Assembly (NCBI GenBank): GCA_003024785.1
Contig: PUQB01000010.1
Location: 554,740-618,739 of the forward strand
Reading direction: 5' to 3'
Source: Selaginella tamariscina
Lineage: Eukaryota > Streptophyta > Lycopodiopsida > Selaginellales > Selaginellaceae
DNA length: 64,000 nucleotides
The notes below the pieces were generated by a model. That model did no database searches. It had not been told where the DNA came from and worked only from the letters and a program-made list of their open reading frames with translations. Shown in pieces: positions 24,081-43,021 of the stretch (its first letter is position 1; each line of letters opens with the position of its first letter). A program made the translations under genes and the position numbers.

Positions 24081-25440
24081 CAGTATATAACTATCACATA
24101 TATATTTGTAAAGCTATATGGAATTTCACTTACTAAGACAATTATAGGGAAACACATGTTTGCATGCGCGCACACACACACATATATACATTTGACATGT
24201 CACATTTAAAGTGTGACATGTTGTTTAATTTGCATAAAATTTACTTGGCATAGAATTTAAATTTAAATTAAATTAAATAATTTAAATTTAAATTAATAAA
24301 TAAAAATTAAGAATTTAAAAAATTGTGGCCTCCCTTAGGTGGGGACACTTTTGGATAATGAAAATGACCACGTGGGACAACGACCCTCATCTGGAGTACT
24401 ATTCAAAAAATTTCGTAGGAGAGTCAGGCTATAGAATTGCGTCTCTGAAAATCGGTCTAAAGTGCTACAAAACTACAAAGACTACAAAACGCATATAAAA
24501 CTAAAGTGCTTTTAACTAAGTATAAACACGTTATAACCAAGGCCCACATTGCAGAAAATGTCTCAGGAAGAAGTTCGCAGAGAATTGTTCGCGGCAACCA
24601 CACAAGTTAAGAAATATGCATACATATTTCATAATTTTTCTAATACAAATTTTCTTCATTTTTATACATTGTGTACTCATTAGGAACTAAACCCTCTTTT
24701 TAGTTTCAATACTTATTCAAAACTAATAATAATCTCCATGCAAAATGTATATGACATTTATGAATTTCTACATGTTAAAATAACACTAGTATCAATCTTT
24801 ATAAATTTAATACTAAATAACAGCAACCTAGTTAAAATTTCTTCTGGACTTAAATAACCCTTGAATAATATTATAATACTATATAGATTTTTATTTTCCA
24901 CTGTTTAAATACTAGTTAAAGACTTCAGATTGTTAGATTAGTTTGGAATCAGTACAGACTTACAAAACTTTCACACTTTACTTTTTCTTTGCAATATTAC
25001 TGTCTTCAATAGGTCATGCTCACACTTGAGTAGATAATTAACTGTAAAAATGAATAGAATCATATTATATTCTTTATTTAAATACAAAACTTATTAATTT
25101 TTCATACGGTAATGTTTTTATTTCACTAGCCATAAATGTGTTTAATGCTTTATATAAATTCATTTATACACTTTTATACTGCATCGACACCTCCATCCCT
25201 TAGGCTTAACTAGTAACTTGCATATATTATCAATTAATCCAAAGTAATATTAATATATTGATGAAAAATTATTAGTTTATAAATAATTATTTATTTAGAT
25301 AAATGTCATAATATCTATTAGTTATATAGATATCATTTTGTGATCATATTCTATCTTAACGTGTTTATATATATATGCCTATACATGAGACTTGTATATA
25401 GACTTACAAAACTTACACACACACACACTTATGAATACTT
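24081..25440. other. AT-rich spacer, copy A (GST downstream region)
   Basis: No gene. It corresponds to 30380-31410 and 36003-37090 in the other units, starting with cagtatataactatcacat and a CA microsatellite near 24170. The block aaaaattattagtttataa near 25264 is shared by all three copies. Confidence 0.7.
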
Positions 25441-25443
25441 GCT

Positions 25444-26217
25444 TTATTGCGATTGGCCTCTCCAGAAAGGAAATGCGGCCTTCAATATACTCCTTGAGCT
25501 TATCTGACTCAGGAAACACAGCTTTCACAGCAGGCTGTTCAACAACAGCAGCGAACAGCTTATTAAGATGCGGTGCCTGATCCGGAGTAGGAATTCCGAG
25601 TCCGAGGAGCTCCGATATTACAGAAAACCATAGAATAGCAAGGAGCGATCATAATATCCGCAAATCCCATGCTCTCGCCTCCAAAAAACGGACCCTTAGC
25701 GGACTTCTTTGCTAAACCATCTTCAACTGTCATAAGGCTCTCATAAAAGTCTTTGTTGGCGGCTGCTTTTGCATCTTCTTCAGTTGCACGAACATAATCG
25801 CATCATGGACTCTAATAATATCTGTTAACAAAACCATCATAGAGAGAGGATTAAGTATTCTATAATATTTCACACACACACACACGCAGTTAATCTAACC
25901 TTCTTATCCACAAAGTCACCCCAGAATCGCTGCTGAGAAACGCTCAAACGGATCAGAAGGAAAAATGGAGCTTTGTCAGGCCAAGTTTCATCCACATAAT
26001 GTAAAATGATGGAGGATTCAACAATGGGTTTGCCATTGTGGATTAGAACAGGGATTTTCTTGTGAACAGGATTTGAATCCAGGAGCAATTTGCTCTTATT
26101 TTGAAGATCCTGCGGGAGGACGTCATATTTGATACCTTTGAGCTCCAGAGCGATATGTGCTCGCATGCCGAATGGAGTTCTCCATGTTGTGAGGAGCTTT
26201 ACTTCTTCCTGTGACAT
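25444..26217 (-). pseudogene. Tau-class glutathione S-transferase, copy A
   Basis: Tau GSTs conjugate glutathione to electrophiles in the cytosol. Exon 1 (25900-26217) encodes the thioredoxin-fold N-domain: start [19 protein letters not shown], then [17 protein letters not shown] and the [11 protein letters not shown] glutathione-binding stretch. It ends at DFVDKK before a GT donor. Exon 2 (25444-25821) carries the helical C-domain. Compared with copies B and C, an A-run near 25960 is one base short and one near 25938 is one base long, so exon 1 shifts frame for about nine residues (LLIRLSVS replaces PSDPFERS) and then recovers. Exon 2 is shifted near its start and near 25630. It is probably dead unless the homopolymer differences are consensus errors. 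Confidence 0.85.
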
Positions 26218-27666
26218 TTCTGCAATGTGAAATATGCACTTGTTGCCTTTCTCTGCTGCGGCTTATTTGTTTATATATGAAGTTTGTAGAAGAGGATGAC
26301 AACGCATTTTAGTTTTTGTGATATTTCCGATCTGGTGACTCAGAAATTGCTTTGTAAGACCATAAGGTCAATGGTCATATGAGAAATTTATTCTGTACTA
26401 CACTATAACAAAAAATGAAAAGAAAAAGTTTAACTGCTAGCAGGGAAGAACTCAGTCTCAGATCGTTTTAGATCGTTTTAATGGCTCAAGCAACATTACT
26501 ACAGAAGTTTGTTAATGGCCAAAGTTTTTCGTGTTCTTCAATATGTATTCATATTTTTTCATGGAGAATTCCTATTTGAGTGGATCACTTTAATTATCAT
26601 AATTTAAGGAGTTGGTAACTTGTTTTAGAAAATATTGTTCTTTCAAATGGTACAACAATTTAATTCAACAATATTAATAGTTTCATATCAACTTTTGAAT
26701 TGCTTCAAGGGTTGGAGGATCTCTTCTTAATTATTGAATTTCCCTGGTCAATTAAGTTAGTGGTGCATTTTAATATAAAGTTTAATGACAAGCACATGTA
26801 GTTGTGCCTAGTTGTGGATTTAGATTTAACGACTTTTATAAATTTGTTTTGTCTAAAGAGTTTAGAAAAAATTAATAAATAAATTGAATTTCCAAATTAA
26901 CAAACAAATTGAACTTTTGGATTAGTTGATGCACCTGCGTGGCAAACCCCCGGGCGAAAGACTTATCATCATACCAATTGTATTCTTTTTGAGTGTTGTA
27001 AAATATTAAGATATCCATAGAGATAAATAACAATAAAAAATTAATCAATGTGTTTAAAAATTACCAAAGCATTTATCAATTTTTCAGAATTAGGTGGATG
27101 TCACATAGTCTTATCAATGTGTTATACATCAGGTCATACATATACATATATACAAATAACATATATGTATACATCGCAAGATTAATATGCACATAGAACA
27201 AACTAATATTTATTATTTATTATTACTTTACTGGTGGGAGCCAAAATATAACTAATATAAATAAACTAATCTAAAGAGTATTTATATCTTAATATAAATC
27301 ATCTTTACATTTTATTACAATATTATTTATTGTACTATATAGGTGATTCTTATTGTGTAATAAATATCAATTCTAGCATTTACAATTTTTATTAGTTTAT
27401 AAGCAATGTAATATATATATCTTTTATTCACATTTCACTATATTTAATTAGTATACAAGATACATTTATATGTTATAAACTTATTTTCTTTGTTAACTGA
27501 TAAATTAAAATATTCGGAAGTGTGTGTGGAAATTGAATAAATTATGTATTATTTATTTTTTAAATTCAAGATAAATCTTGAGCTTCTTATTTTAATGTTT
27601 AATAAAGAATAATAGTTAATTATTCTAAATTAATATATTGTTGTAACCATACTTTTTGTCACAAAT
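26218..27666. other. GST upstream region, copy A
   Basis: AT-rich, no gene. It contains a conserved minus-strand TATA-like block (tttatata in plus near 26266-26273) about 50 bases upstream of the GST start, as in copies B and C. The rest matches 32185-33361 and 37853-38390. Confidence 0.6.
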
Positions 27667-27689
27667 ACACACCACACACGGAGGCAACA

Positions 27690-29115
27690 CACACACATAC
27701 ACAAACTTATCCAGATTAACTGGGGCACGGAAGTCCAAAATAAATCCGATTCAAAATACTTCATCATTAAATTCATTAATGACTTTAGCAAAAGGTCGTT
27801 TATGTTTTTCTTCAAGAAGAAGAGTCAAGTTTTGGAAATTTTTGTCAAGTACAAAGCATTAACATAGAACTAGCTTGGATGCAAAATTAAGAAGTGCACA
27901 TTGATGAGAAGAGTACATTAGTAACCTCCTCAAGGGCATTTGTTGTGTAGTAGGGATTTTGCAACAACTGACCACACACCACACCCATAAGCATAACGAA
28001 GTATCAAAGATAGTCATCAATCATGCATCAACATGTCTTGCAACTGATAGCTCAAGCCTAGCACATGCAATGCCTTAAGCATCTACTGCATTGCTCCTTG
28101 AACCACCTTTGCTTTTACTGGAACTTTCATCTTTGAGCCTAGTTGCACTTTTCACATCCCTCATGTAATAATCACTTGTCTTTAACTATAATTAAGGTAC
28201 ATGCAGAATCAACATTCATGACTACATAAAATTACTTACATAGACATAATTGAGGTACATGTATAATCATGAGATTCACTTAAATGGCAGCTTCTTCAAA
28301 TAGTTTTCTTGTATGGACGAGGCCTTTACCATGTTAACCTCCTTGCCTTTGCCTTTGTTGAAACAATTAAAGACCCAATGTCCAAATTACTAATTTTCGA
28401 CATTGGTTCTTTTTCGACTTTCTGTGATTGCCTTGCTGCTACAACTATTGTGATTGTTGTTATTTTTCATGAGGTTCTTGTTGATGCTATTGTTTGTGTC
28501 ATGCATAACAAACTTGATTTGGTACTTCATGCTCCCTCTCATGCATTAGCTCAAGCTGCTCAATGTGACTAATGGCCTCATCCCAAGTTGAACACTTCAT
28601 GCTAATCAATAATAACTCAACTGTGTTGTTTCAGGACTTTGGCAAAGACTTGTAGAGCTTAAGCTTCTTCTGAGCATCGGAAAGCTTATACTCAGCTCCA
28701 ACATCTACAAGCATACAAAACAATTGCTACATCTTAAGAATGTGTGCTTTGAGATATTCACCGCCAGTGTACTTGAGCCCATCCAACTTTGTGATATGTC
28801 TTCTTCCCATGTTTGGCATGGATAAGATCCTAGAGGTGCTTGCTGCCTTTGTACACTGCATTGCTGCCAAGGAGATGACAATACATGCCAAGGCATGATT
28901 GTCCTTCTGCTTCCACATGAGTAGAGCCTTCTACTTTGCCGCCTTATCTTGATTGTCGGTGGCATTTGGCAATGGTGGCTCTAACTCACTTCCATCCATG
29001 ATCCCCTTTGCCCTCAAACACAATGCCATGAGCTGCTTCCACCCATTGAAGCCCTTGCCACCAAACAGGGTGGCCTCAAGCTCAAGAAACCTTGTGGCTG
29101 CAAAGTGGCCATCAC
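27690..29115. mobile_element. Ty1/copia relic, copy B (rearranged fossil)
   Basis: Most complete gag of the three copia relics. Minus-strand fragments at 28600-29110 match the UBN2-type copia gag (NGWKQLMALCLRAKGIMDG, then WKQKDNHALACIVISL and LDGLKYTGGEYLKAHI). The integrase remnant at 27740-27990 is on the plus strand, inverted as in copy A. There are many breaks. Confidence 0.78.
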
Positions 29116-29247
29116 CAGGATCACTATAAAGAGATCAATACAAAGAATTGAGCTCCACTACCACGATAGAATACGTGAACATAAAGTATATGAGAAACAA
29201 AAACAACTTACAATTTTTACACTACTCATATAAGCTATATACATGTG

Positions 29248-29279
<32 letters not shown>

Positions 29280-29329
29280 CACGTGCTGACCGCTTAACCG
29301 CCTAACTGCCTGTTGATCTGATCACTGTT

Positions 29330-30300
29330 TAATAGTATCAGTGAGTCAATGAGCTTGATTGGCAACAAGCACAAGGTTGATGCAGTCGTGAACTTCGCCT
29401 TCAGGATACTCGCACACCTCCTCGTGTGCACACTTCAAGTCCACAAGCACGAACTGATTCTGGCTCCGCACGTAGATGATGTTCTCTGTCCTCACATCGT
29501 GCTCCAGGACATAGAGATGGAGCCAGAAGAATGTTGAAAGCTGCCTTGCATTGCTCAGCTGCTGCACATTAGGAATGCTCTTGACGCAGATGCCCAGAGG
29601 CTCGATCAAGCGTGCGTCGGCGTTAGCCACCAGTGGATCCCGCTTGCAAGAAACCAACCATGGCCAACCATGTCTGGCAAGCATGTCCTTCCTGTGTCAA
29701 CCTGCCAAGTCCTTCAACTTAGATAGCTCGGATGGATATATGACGCCTTCCTTGAAGATGAGCTTGAGAATGAGCTCTTCCTGGCTATCCTTCTGATTGA
29801 CAACACTGTAAACCCCGGTGGTTGCGGCCATGTGCAAGCCCGTCAGCACCTGCTCCCTGGCATCTGCCTTGAACCCGCCAGTGTGGCCTCAGTCTTGCAG
29901 TACCCAAGCGCCTAATTGCGTTGAAGCTCCGGCGCAGATCCCCGTTCACGTAACTTGACAGTCGGCTTCCATAGCCCAAAACAACTTGGTGGCAATGCGC
30001 TCAAAGCTACCAGCTGTTCCTGCCGCCTCACGTATACCACTGTTTTGCCCGCTGGTTTAGGATTCTCCGGAAGCCACCACGGAGTCATACAGTGAGTCGA
30101 ATTTAAAAGTCAGAGTTATATATATATATATATTATATATAAAATAGTTTTTGTATTGCAACAACAATTGATGATGTAAACCACCAAGACAAGGGCGTGA
30201 TACTCCGCCTCCTAGTGGTTTAACGACTCAGTCAAATTCTAGCTTGGTATACAAGTCAGCCAGTGCTCAGGTTTGCGTTTCCGGCTCTCCACTTTGTCCT
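29330..30300 (-). pseudogene. Decayed kinase-like gene, copy B
   Basis: Minus-strand fragments include FWLHLYVLEHDVRTENIIYV followed by FVLVDLKCAHEE, a layout like the HxDhRxxN...hhhhD catalytic-loop and metal-binding region of atypical protein-kinase-like folds. Upstream in the minus direction are FKEGVIYPSELSKF and the MPLSWWFDI segment shared with copies A and C. The reading changes frame repeatedly, so the gene is dead here. Family membership is tentative; it could be another domesticated or transposon-borne protein. Confidence 0.45.
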
Positions 30301-30359
30301 GAACTAGTAAGTAAGTTATATGTATTTATACATAATTATTTATATAAGAAATATATACT

Positions 30360-31410
30360 AGGTTAAATATATATGAGTATCAGTATATAACTATCACATA
30401 TATATTTGTAAAGCTATATGGAATTTCACTTACTAAGACAATTATGGGGAAACACATGTTCGCACGCACACACACACACACACACACATATATTTGACAT
30501 GTCACATTTAAAGTGTGACATGTTGTTTAATATGCATAAAATTAAGGTTAATAAATAAAAATTAAGAAAATCTGATGAAATTGTTAACACAAGCGCGTGG
30601 GTGGACACTTTGGGATAATGAAAATGACCGCGTGGGCGGCGGACAACGAAAGTCTACACTCATCTCAAGTACAATTTCTCGGCTATGAAATTGCGGGTCT
30701 AAAACTACAAAACGCATATAATAACTAAAGTGCTTTGATACTCATCTACTTATAAACATGAATTTCTACATGTTAAAATAACACTAATGTCAAACTTATG
30801 TCAACTTTTAAATTTAACACTAAATATAATTCTGGGACTTAAATAACCCTTGAATAATGTTATTAATTAATATTATTAATACTATATAAATTTTATTTTC
30901 ACTGTTTAAATACTTTCTTTCAGTTAAATACCAATACCCGCACGTAAAGCAAGCACACGTATTCATTGCAATATTTACCAGTATAGACTTACAAAACTTC
31001 CACAGTTTACCTTTTCTTTGCAATATTATTGTCTTCGTATCGGTCATGCTCAGAGTAATAATTAACTAAAAAAATGAATAGAAATCGTATTATACTCTTT
31101 ATTTAAATACCAAACTTATTTATAAATTGATAATTTTCATATATTAAGATTTTATTCCACTATCCATTAAATGTGTTTAATGCCTTACATGAATTCATTT
31201 ATATACATTTTATACACATTTATGATTTGGAATTTTATTTCACCCAACTAGTAACTTGCATATATTATCAATTAATCCAAAGTAATATTAATATATTGAT
31301 GAAAAATTATTAGTTTATAAATAATTATCTATTTAAATAAATGTCATAATATCTATTAGTTATATAGATTATCATTTTGTGATGGCTATACATGAGACTT
31401 ATGAATACGT
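30360..31410. other. AT-rich spacer with CA microsatellite, copy B
   Basis: No gene. A (CA)n tract lies at 30466-30487. The sequence is collinear with 24081-25440 and 36003-37090, with scattered deletions. Confidence 0.7.
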
Positions 31411-31413
31411 GCT

Positions 31414-33361
<1,948 letters not shown>

Positions 33362-33399
33362 ACACACACACACGTAGGCAACACACACACCATACACAA

Positions 33400-34725
33400 A
33401 CTTTTTCAAGAAGTCAACAGCAAAATCGATTTCAAAGTACTTCATCGTTAAATTCATCGATGATTTTAATAAGAGGTCGTTTGTGTTTTTCTTAGTGAGC
33501 AAAGCCTTTGAAAGTTGCATCTCATGCCACTCAAGCACCTTGAGTTGCGTTTCTCCAACAACTTGTGCTCCTATGTTAATAGAAGGTGACATTGTCCTTA
33601 TCAAAGACATCATCAATCCTGCATCAACATGTCTTGCAACTGATAACTCAAGCCTAGCACATGCAATGCCCAAGCATCTGTTGCATTACTCCTTAGAACC
33701 ACTTTGCTTTGACTAAAACCTTCATCTTTAAACCTAGCTGCACTTTTCCACATCCCTCATGTAGTAATCATTTGTCCTTAACCATAATTAAGGTACATGC
33801 AGAATCAACTATCACGACTACATGAAATTCACTTACATGGACAAATTGAGGTACATGTAGAATCAACAGTCATGATTACATGAAATTCACTTACATGGGC
33901 AACTTCTTCAATCAGATAATTTTCTTGTATGGATGAGGCCTTACTATGTTAACCTTCTTTCCTTTGCCTTTGTTGGGACAATCAAAGACTCAGTGGTCCA
34001 AATTGCCAACATGTTTGACATTGGTTCTTCTTTGACCTTTTACGATTGCCTTACTATTACAACTATTGTGATTGTTGCTATTTCTATGAGTTGTTGTTGA
34101 TGCATTGTTTGTGTCATCGTAACAAACTTGATTGGTACTTCATGCTCCCTCTCGTGCATTAGCTCAAGATGCTCAATGTGACTAATGGCCTCATCTGAAG
34201 TTGAACACTTCATGCTGGTTAGTAAATAGCTCAATTGTAATGTTCCAGGACTTTGGCAGAGACTTGTAGGGCTTAAGCTTCTTCTGAGCATAAGAAAGCT
34301 TACACTTAGCTCCAGCATCTGCAAGCATACAAAACAATTGCTACATCTTAAGAACGTGTGCTTTGAGATATTCACTACCAGTGTACTTGAGCCCATCCAA
34401 CTTTTGATCCGTCTTCTTCCCATGTTTGGCATGGATAAATCCTAGAGGTGCTTGCTGCCTTTGTACACTGCATTTCTGCCAAGGAGATGACAATACATGC
34501 CAAGGCATGATTGTCCTTCTGCTTCCACATGAGTAGAGCCTTCTACTTTGCCGCCTTATCTTGATTGTCGGTGGCATTTAATGGTGGCTTTAACTCACTT
34601 CCATCCATGATCCCCTTTGCCCTCAAACACAATGCCATGAACTGCTTCCACCTATTGAAGCCCTTGCCGGGTGGCCTCAAGCTCAAGAAACCTTGTGGCT
34701 GCAAAGTGGCCATCAGCAGGATCAC
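33400..34725. mobile_element. Ty1/copia relic, copy C (rearranged fossil)
   Basis: A short plus-strand integrase remnant near 33420-33485, and minus-strand gag fragments at 34190-34725 collinear with copy B. A deletion has removed most of the integrase part. There are many breaks. Confidence 0.72.
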
Positions 34726-34914
34726 TATAAAGAGATCAATACAAAGAATTGAGCTCCAGTACCACGATAGAATACGAGAACATAAAGTATATGAGAAGCA
34801 AAAACAACTTACAATTTACACTACTCATATAAGCTATACACACACACCACAACCAACACACACACACACACACACACACTTGTTAATCAAGTGCTGCTTA
34901 ACCGCCTAACCGCC

Positions 34915-35945
34915 TATTGATTGATCCTTGTTTAACAGTATCAGGGAGTCAATGAGCTTGATCGGCAACAAGCACAAGGTTGATGCAGTCATGAACTTCG
35001 CCTTTGGGATACTTGCACACCTCTCGTGTCACCGTCGGGTCGTGTGCACAGTTCAAGTCCACAAGCACGAACTGATTTGGCTCTGCACATAGATGATGTT
35101 CTCTGTCCTCACATAGTGCTCCAGGACATAGAGATGATGGGTGCCAGAAGAATGTTCAAAGCTGCCTTGCATTGCTCAACTACTGCACACAACTAATGCT
35201 TTGACACAGAGATGCCCAGAGGCTCGATCAAGCGTGCGTCGGCGTCCTCAAACTTAGCCACCAGTGGATCCCCGCTTGCAAGAAACCAAGCATAGCCAAC
35301 CATGTCTGGCAAGCTCTGGGGCATGTCCTTCCTGTGGTCAACATGCCAAGTCCTTGAACTTAGAAAGCTCGGATGGATATATGACGCCTTCCTTGAAGAT
35401 GAGCTTGAGAACGAGCTCTTTCTGGCTACTATCCTTCTGCTTGACAACACTGTAAACCCGGTGGTTGCGGCCATGTGCAAGCCCGTCAGCACCTGTCCCT
35501 GGCATCTGCCTTGAACCCGCAGTGTGGCCTCAGTCTTGCAGTGCCCAAGCGCCTAATTGCGTTCAAGCTCCGGCGCAGATCCTGCACTTCACGTAATCTC
35601 GTCTGGACAAGGCTTACATGGCAATGCGCTCAAAGCTACCGGCTGTTCCTGCCGCCTCACGTATACCACTTTCTTGCCCGCTGGTTTAGGAAGTCACCAC
35701 GGAGTCATACAGTCGAATTTCTTGATTACAAATTTGTAGGGATAAGGTATAGACGACAAAAGTCATAGCAACAACAATTAGTTTACCTTTGATGTCAAAC
35801 CACCAAGACAAGGGCATTTGTTTGTGATACTCCGCCTCCTAGTCGTCAAATTCTAGCTTGGTATGCAAGTCAGCCAGTGCCAGTGTGAGAAGTATAATGC
35901 CACAGGTTTGCCTTTCTGGCTCTCCACTTTGTCCTGAACATAAGC
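34915..35945 (-). pseudogene. Decayed kinase-like gene, copy C
   Basis: Collinear with copy B. Minus fragments include TGLHMAATTGFTVLSSRRI, GDPLVAKFEDADARLIEPLG, YVRTENIIYVQSQNQFVLVD and MPLSWWFDI. The reading switches frame several times. Compared with copy B it keeps a few extra in-line bases (for example near 35030), so neither copy derives simply from the other. No confident function. Confidence 0.45.
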
Positions 35946-35989
35946 TAAGTTAATATGTATATAGTAAGTTATATGTATTTCTACATATT

Positions 35990-37090
35990 TTTATATAAGA
36001 AATATATAACTATCACATATATATTTGTAAAGCTATATGGAATTTCACTTACTAAGACAATTATAGGGAAACACATGCAAAAACACACACACACATATTT
36101 ATTTGACATAGCATAGAATTTAATAATAAATAAAAATTAAGAATTTAAAACTTAAATCAGATGAATACATTGTTAACACAAGCTAATATAACGCGTGCTT
36201 AGGTGGGGACACTTTTGGATAATGAAAATGACCACCCGGGGCTCATCTGGATACTATTAAAACATTTCGTAGGAAAGTCAGGCTATAGAATTGCGTCTAA
36301 AGTGCTACAAAACTACAAAGACTACAAAACGCATTAATAACTAAAGTGCTTTGATACCATAAACAAGGCCCACATTGGTCAGGAAGAAGTTGGCGGAAAA
36401 TCAACCATGTATACACTCCACAAGTTAAGAAGTATACATATATTTCATAATTTTCTAAATACAAATTTAATTCATTTTTATACATCAAATCAAAACTAAT
36501 AATCTCCATGAATTTCTACATGTTAAAATAACACTAATGTCAACTTTATAAATTTGACACTAAATAACAGCAACTTCGGTATAATAGTTTTTATTTTCAC
36601 TGTTTAAATACTACTTAAGACTTTCTTCAGTTAAATACCAATACCCGCACGTAAAGCAAGCACACGTATTCATATTAAACGTAAAGCATAGTAATTGCTA
36701 GATTAGTTTGAAATATTTACCAGACAAAACTTCCACAGTTTACCTTTTCTTTGTAATATTATATGTTGTCTTCGTATAGGTCATGCTCACACTTAGTTAA
36801 CTATAAAAATGAATAAAACTTATTTATAAACTGATCATTTTCATATATTAAGATTTTATTCCACTATCCATAACATTTTATACACTTTTACGATTTGGAA
36901 TTTTATTTCACCCAACTTATTATCAATTAATCCAAAGTAATTAATATATTGATGAAAAATTATTAGTTTATAATTAATTATTTATTTAGATAAATGTCAT
37001 AATATCTATTAGTTATAGATTATCATTTTGCGATTATATTCTATCTTAACGTGTCTTATGTATAGCCATTGAGACTTATGAATACGTGCT
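35990..37090. other. AT-rich spacer, copy C
   Basis: No gene. It is collinear with the copy A and B spacers but shorter through several deletions. It still contains the aaaaattattagtttata block just 3' of the GST. Confidence 0.7.
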
Positions 37091-37093
37091 TTA

Positions 37094-37891
<798 letters not shown>

Positions 37892-37903
37892 TTATATAAC
37901 TTG

Positions 37904-37911
37904 TTTATATA
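37904..37911 (-). promoter_or_regulatory. TATA-like box of GST copy C
   Basis: TATATAAA on the minus strand, about 52 bases upstream of the ATG. The same block is conserved at the same place in copies A and B. Confidence 0.45.
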
Positions 37912-38511
37912 TGAAGTTTGTAGAAGAGGATGACAACCCATTTTAGTTTTTGTGATGTTTCCGATCTGATGACCCGGAAATTGACCATAAGGTCAATGGT
38001 CACAAGAGAATTTAATTTGTAATATGACACTTATAATCTTTACATTTTATCACAATATTATCTTATTATATAGGTGATGCTTATTGTGTAATAAATATCA
38101 ATTTCTAGCATTTATAATTTTTATTCATTTATATGTAGTTTATAAGCAATGTAATATACACATTTCACTATATTTAATTAGTATACAAGGATATATTTTA
38201 TGCTATAAAATTATTTTCCTTTGTTAATCGATAAATTAAAGTATTGGGAAGTGCCTGCGGAAACCATGTATTATTTGTTTTTTAAATTCAAGATAAATCT
38301 TGAGCTTCTTTATTTTATGTTTAATAAAGAATAATAAAATTATTCTAAATTAACATATTGTTGTAACCATATTCTTAGTTACAAATGTTAAATGTTTTAT
38401 TACTTATTACTTATCCTTTTGACTATATTATATTAAAAAAAAGACTAAAACAATAAAACAATTTTAATGTAAAAATCAGATTGTTTTTCTAAATTAGTAT
38501 ATTTAAGTCCT

Positions 38512-40633
<2,122 letters not shown>

Positions 40634-41573
40634 TTCGACGGATCACGAAGACGAATTCCCAACGCGGCAAGAAGCAAATCTAGGGCAAAGTTAGATGCCA
40701 GGGAATATTCCCGACGTTTTATAACCGTTTGTGTCTGCCGCCCCATCTTATGGTCCAGATTCTAAGATGTCCGACGGTCGAGATTGTGTTCGTTATGCAG
40801 CTGAATATTCTAAGAATTACTTCTACTATTATATGTTTTCTGTATATATCCTTGAACTTCAGTTAAAAATTTTATGCTCAATAAAATAAAAATAAAAATA
40901 TATTATATAGTAAATTAATATAGCCATCAGCTGGTTTAAATGCAATAGTATTTAACTCTAAACACAACAAATTATTTTAAAAATTATGATATTTTACAAA
41001 TATTTGCTTATTTATAGAATTAATGATTAAATTTACTAATTAAACTTCATTTTTTTTAATTTTAACTCTGTATTAATATGTGTTAATTAAATTAAAAAAT
41101 AGAAAAACAATATGTAAATTTAAAAACTTCCGCATTTTATATATTATAAAACAAATCATAAAGTAAATAAAGGATTTAAAAATAACAGACGTGGTAGACA
41201 ATATATGCATATTAAATGTGTATGTTGACTCGATGTTTGCACCCAACGTTTTAGTATTTTTCAAACATAGAAAAAAAAAAAAAAAAATTAAATAAATACA
41301 TTTTCTCTCTCAAGGAAATAATTTTAATTTTTATTATTATTTAAAATTTTAATTATTATAAATTATCAAAAATAAAGAATGAAAGAAAATTTATTTAACA
41401 ACACCAGATAATATTTTTAATGTTTTAATATAGATTTTTATTTAAAACCACTTTATTAAAAATTGATGAATATTCTTATTTATTTGTGTTAGAAAAATGG
41501 TTTAACAAGATAAATTTAAACATTTTAGTTAAACATGTTATTATAGAGCAGATTCTTGTTGAGATATTTCTGG

Positions 41574-41585
41574 CGACACGTGTCG
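41574..41585. promoter_or_regulatory. Perfect 12 bp palindrome with ACGT core (G-box-like)
   Basis: CGACACGTGTCG reads the same on both strands. CACGTG-type sites bind bZIP and bHLH factors in plants. It lies about 0.95 kb upstream of centrin and 1.4 kb upstream of the MYB leader. Confidence 0.4.
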
Positions 41586-41638
41586 TGTTTGTACCTGTAC
41601 CTGCTGAATGTTAAAATAATAAAATACGACGTGTTGTG

Positions 41639-41688
<50 letters not shown>

Positions 41689-41969
41689 TGCATAATTGAT
41701 ACTAGCCTTTACAAATTTTATAAATTCATTTCTGAGGTTTTAAATGACATTTAAGAGGTTTTATATACGTTAATTATATAGAAATCAAATAATATGTATT
41801 TTAGTATATTCCTGTATTTTTGAAGTTATTGAAAATCATGTAAGAAAATTCGTAAATTTGTTACTAATTATATAATGATGTTATATTTGATTCATTTGTT
41901 TATTACGTTATTTACAATATATAATATGCTACTTCATTCAATATACATACATACATACATACATACATA

Positions 41970-42005
<36 letters not shown>

Positions 42006-42841
42006 TATATATAACTTACGCAATATATATGTAAATCAGAACTAATTAACTAAATTTGCTATAATTTTATACATATAATCAATTAAACATTTATTCAATT
42101 TGATTTTAATATACTGTTGAAGGTAAGATATTCATTGAAGGATAAGAATGTTATTTCTAATATAAATTTGTAAAATAAACAAAGTTCAGGTTTTTAAGTA
42201 TATTAATGTCAATTAAGACGTGTTAGTCATGTCATAAATATATTTAAATACAGAAGAAATTATTTAATCTTGAAATTGGAGGTTTATGTATGCGTGTCAT
42301 ATCATGTATATTACGATTTGGAATATATAAATACATAAAACTTTGGTTGAATAACCATTTGTATGTATGTGGTGTGTGTGTGTGTGTGTGTTTGTGAGGA
42401 CTATAAGAAAATGTTGGAATTATAAATATAGATAGAGTTTAATATTTATATTTGATAATTTTTCTATTTAAACTTTAAACACGTATTTAAATTCACGTTT
42501 TATCACATTGCTACATTAATATAGAAAATGTAAAGTTTTATAAAAGTGGATATTTGAGTTAATTATATATAGAAGATTTAATTGCAAAACCTAAATTTTA
42601 AATTTATATGTATTTTGAATATTGAATGTAACTTTCAAAATTCAAACCAATCACGTGTCCACTAAGGTTGAAAGTGCGGGAAATTTAATTGACGATAAAA
42701 AAGATATAGAGAAGATTATTATAATATAATTATATTGTTAACATTCATTTATTTATATTTTAAGGTTTGCTAATAAATATGTACGGTCAACCTAAAATAC
42801 GCTCCCAAGCATATTCCATGCGAATATTCCATCGTCACTCA

Positions 42842-42849
42842 CACGTGGC
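42842..42849 (+). promoter_or_regulatory. ABRE/G-box (CACGTGGC)
   Basis: CACGTGGC is the classic abscisic-acid-responsive element core. It sits about 115 bases upstream of a TATATATT block at 42958-42965, in a likely position to act on the MYB gene. Confidence 0.45.
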
Positions 42850-43021
42850 ACGGAATTCGTACGCAGCGGCGCCCTGTACGGCTGTGTTACAGATTAATTT
42901 TGGGATTTACCTATACCGTCAGATTTTTCTTTTACACTCACTGCACACACACGCACTTATATATTAATTCTTTTTTTAATTTTCTTTTTTTTCCCCTATT
43001 TTGAAATCGAAGCTTTTGGCT

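Larger units (their letters stand above)
8480..27666. repeat. Triplicated unit, copy A (expanded by insertions)
   Basis: First of three tandem copies of a unit containing copia relic, kinase-like relic, AT spacer and tau GST. Matching landmarks are the copia integrase fragment (8600, 27740, 33420), the kinase-like segment (12530, 29970, 35620) and the GST (25444, 31414, 37094). Copy A is about 19 kb only because it holds a 2.7 kb LTR insertion and an 11 kb nested gypsy insertion. It also lacks the segment equivalent to 28640-29965. Confidence 0.85.
40634..42955. other. Divergent intergenic region between centrin and the MYB gene
   Basis: About 2.4 kb, very AT-rich, with no coding sequence. 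It holds microsatellites at 41636-41690 (TG, TA, CA) and 41940-42002 (ATAC, then TA), plus G-box-like sites listed separately. Both flanking genes point away from it, so it should contain both promoters. Confidence 0.75.
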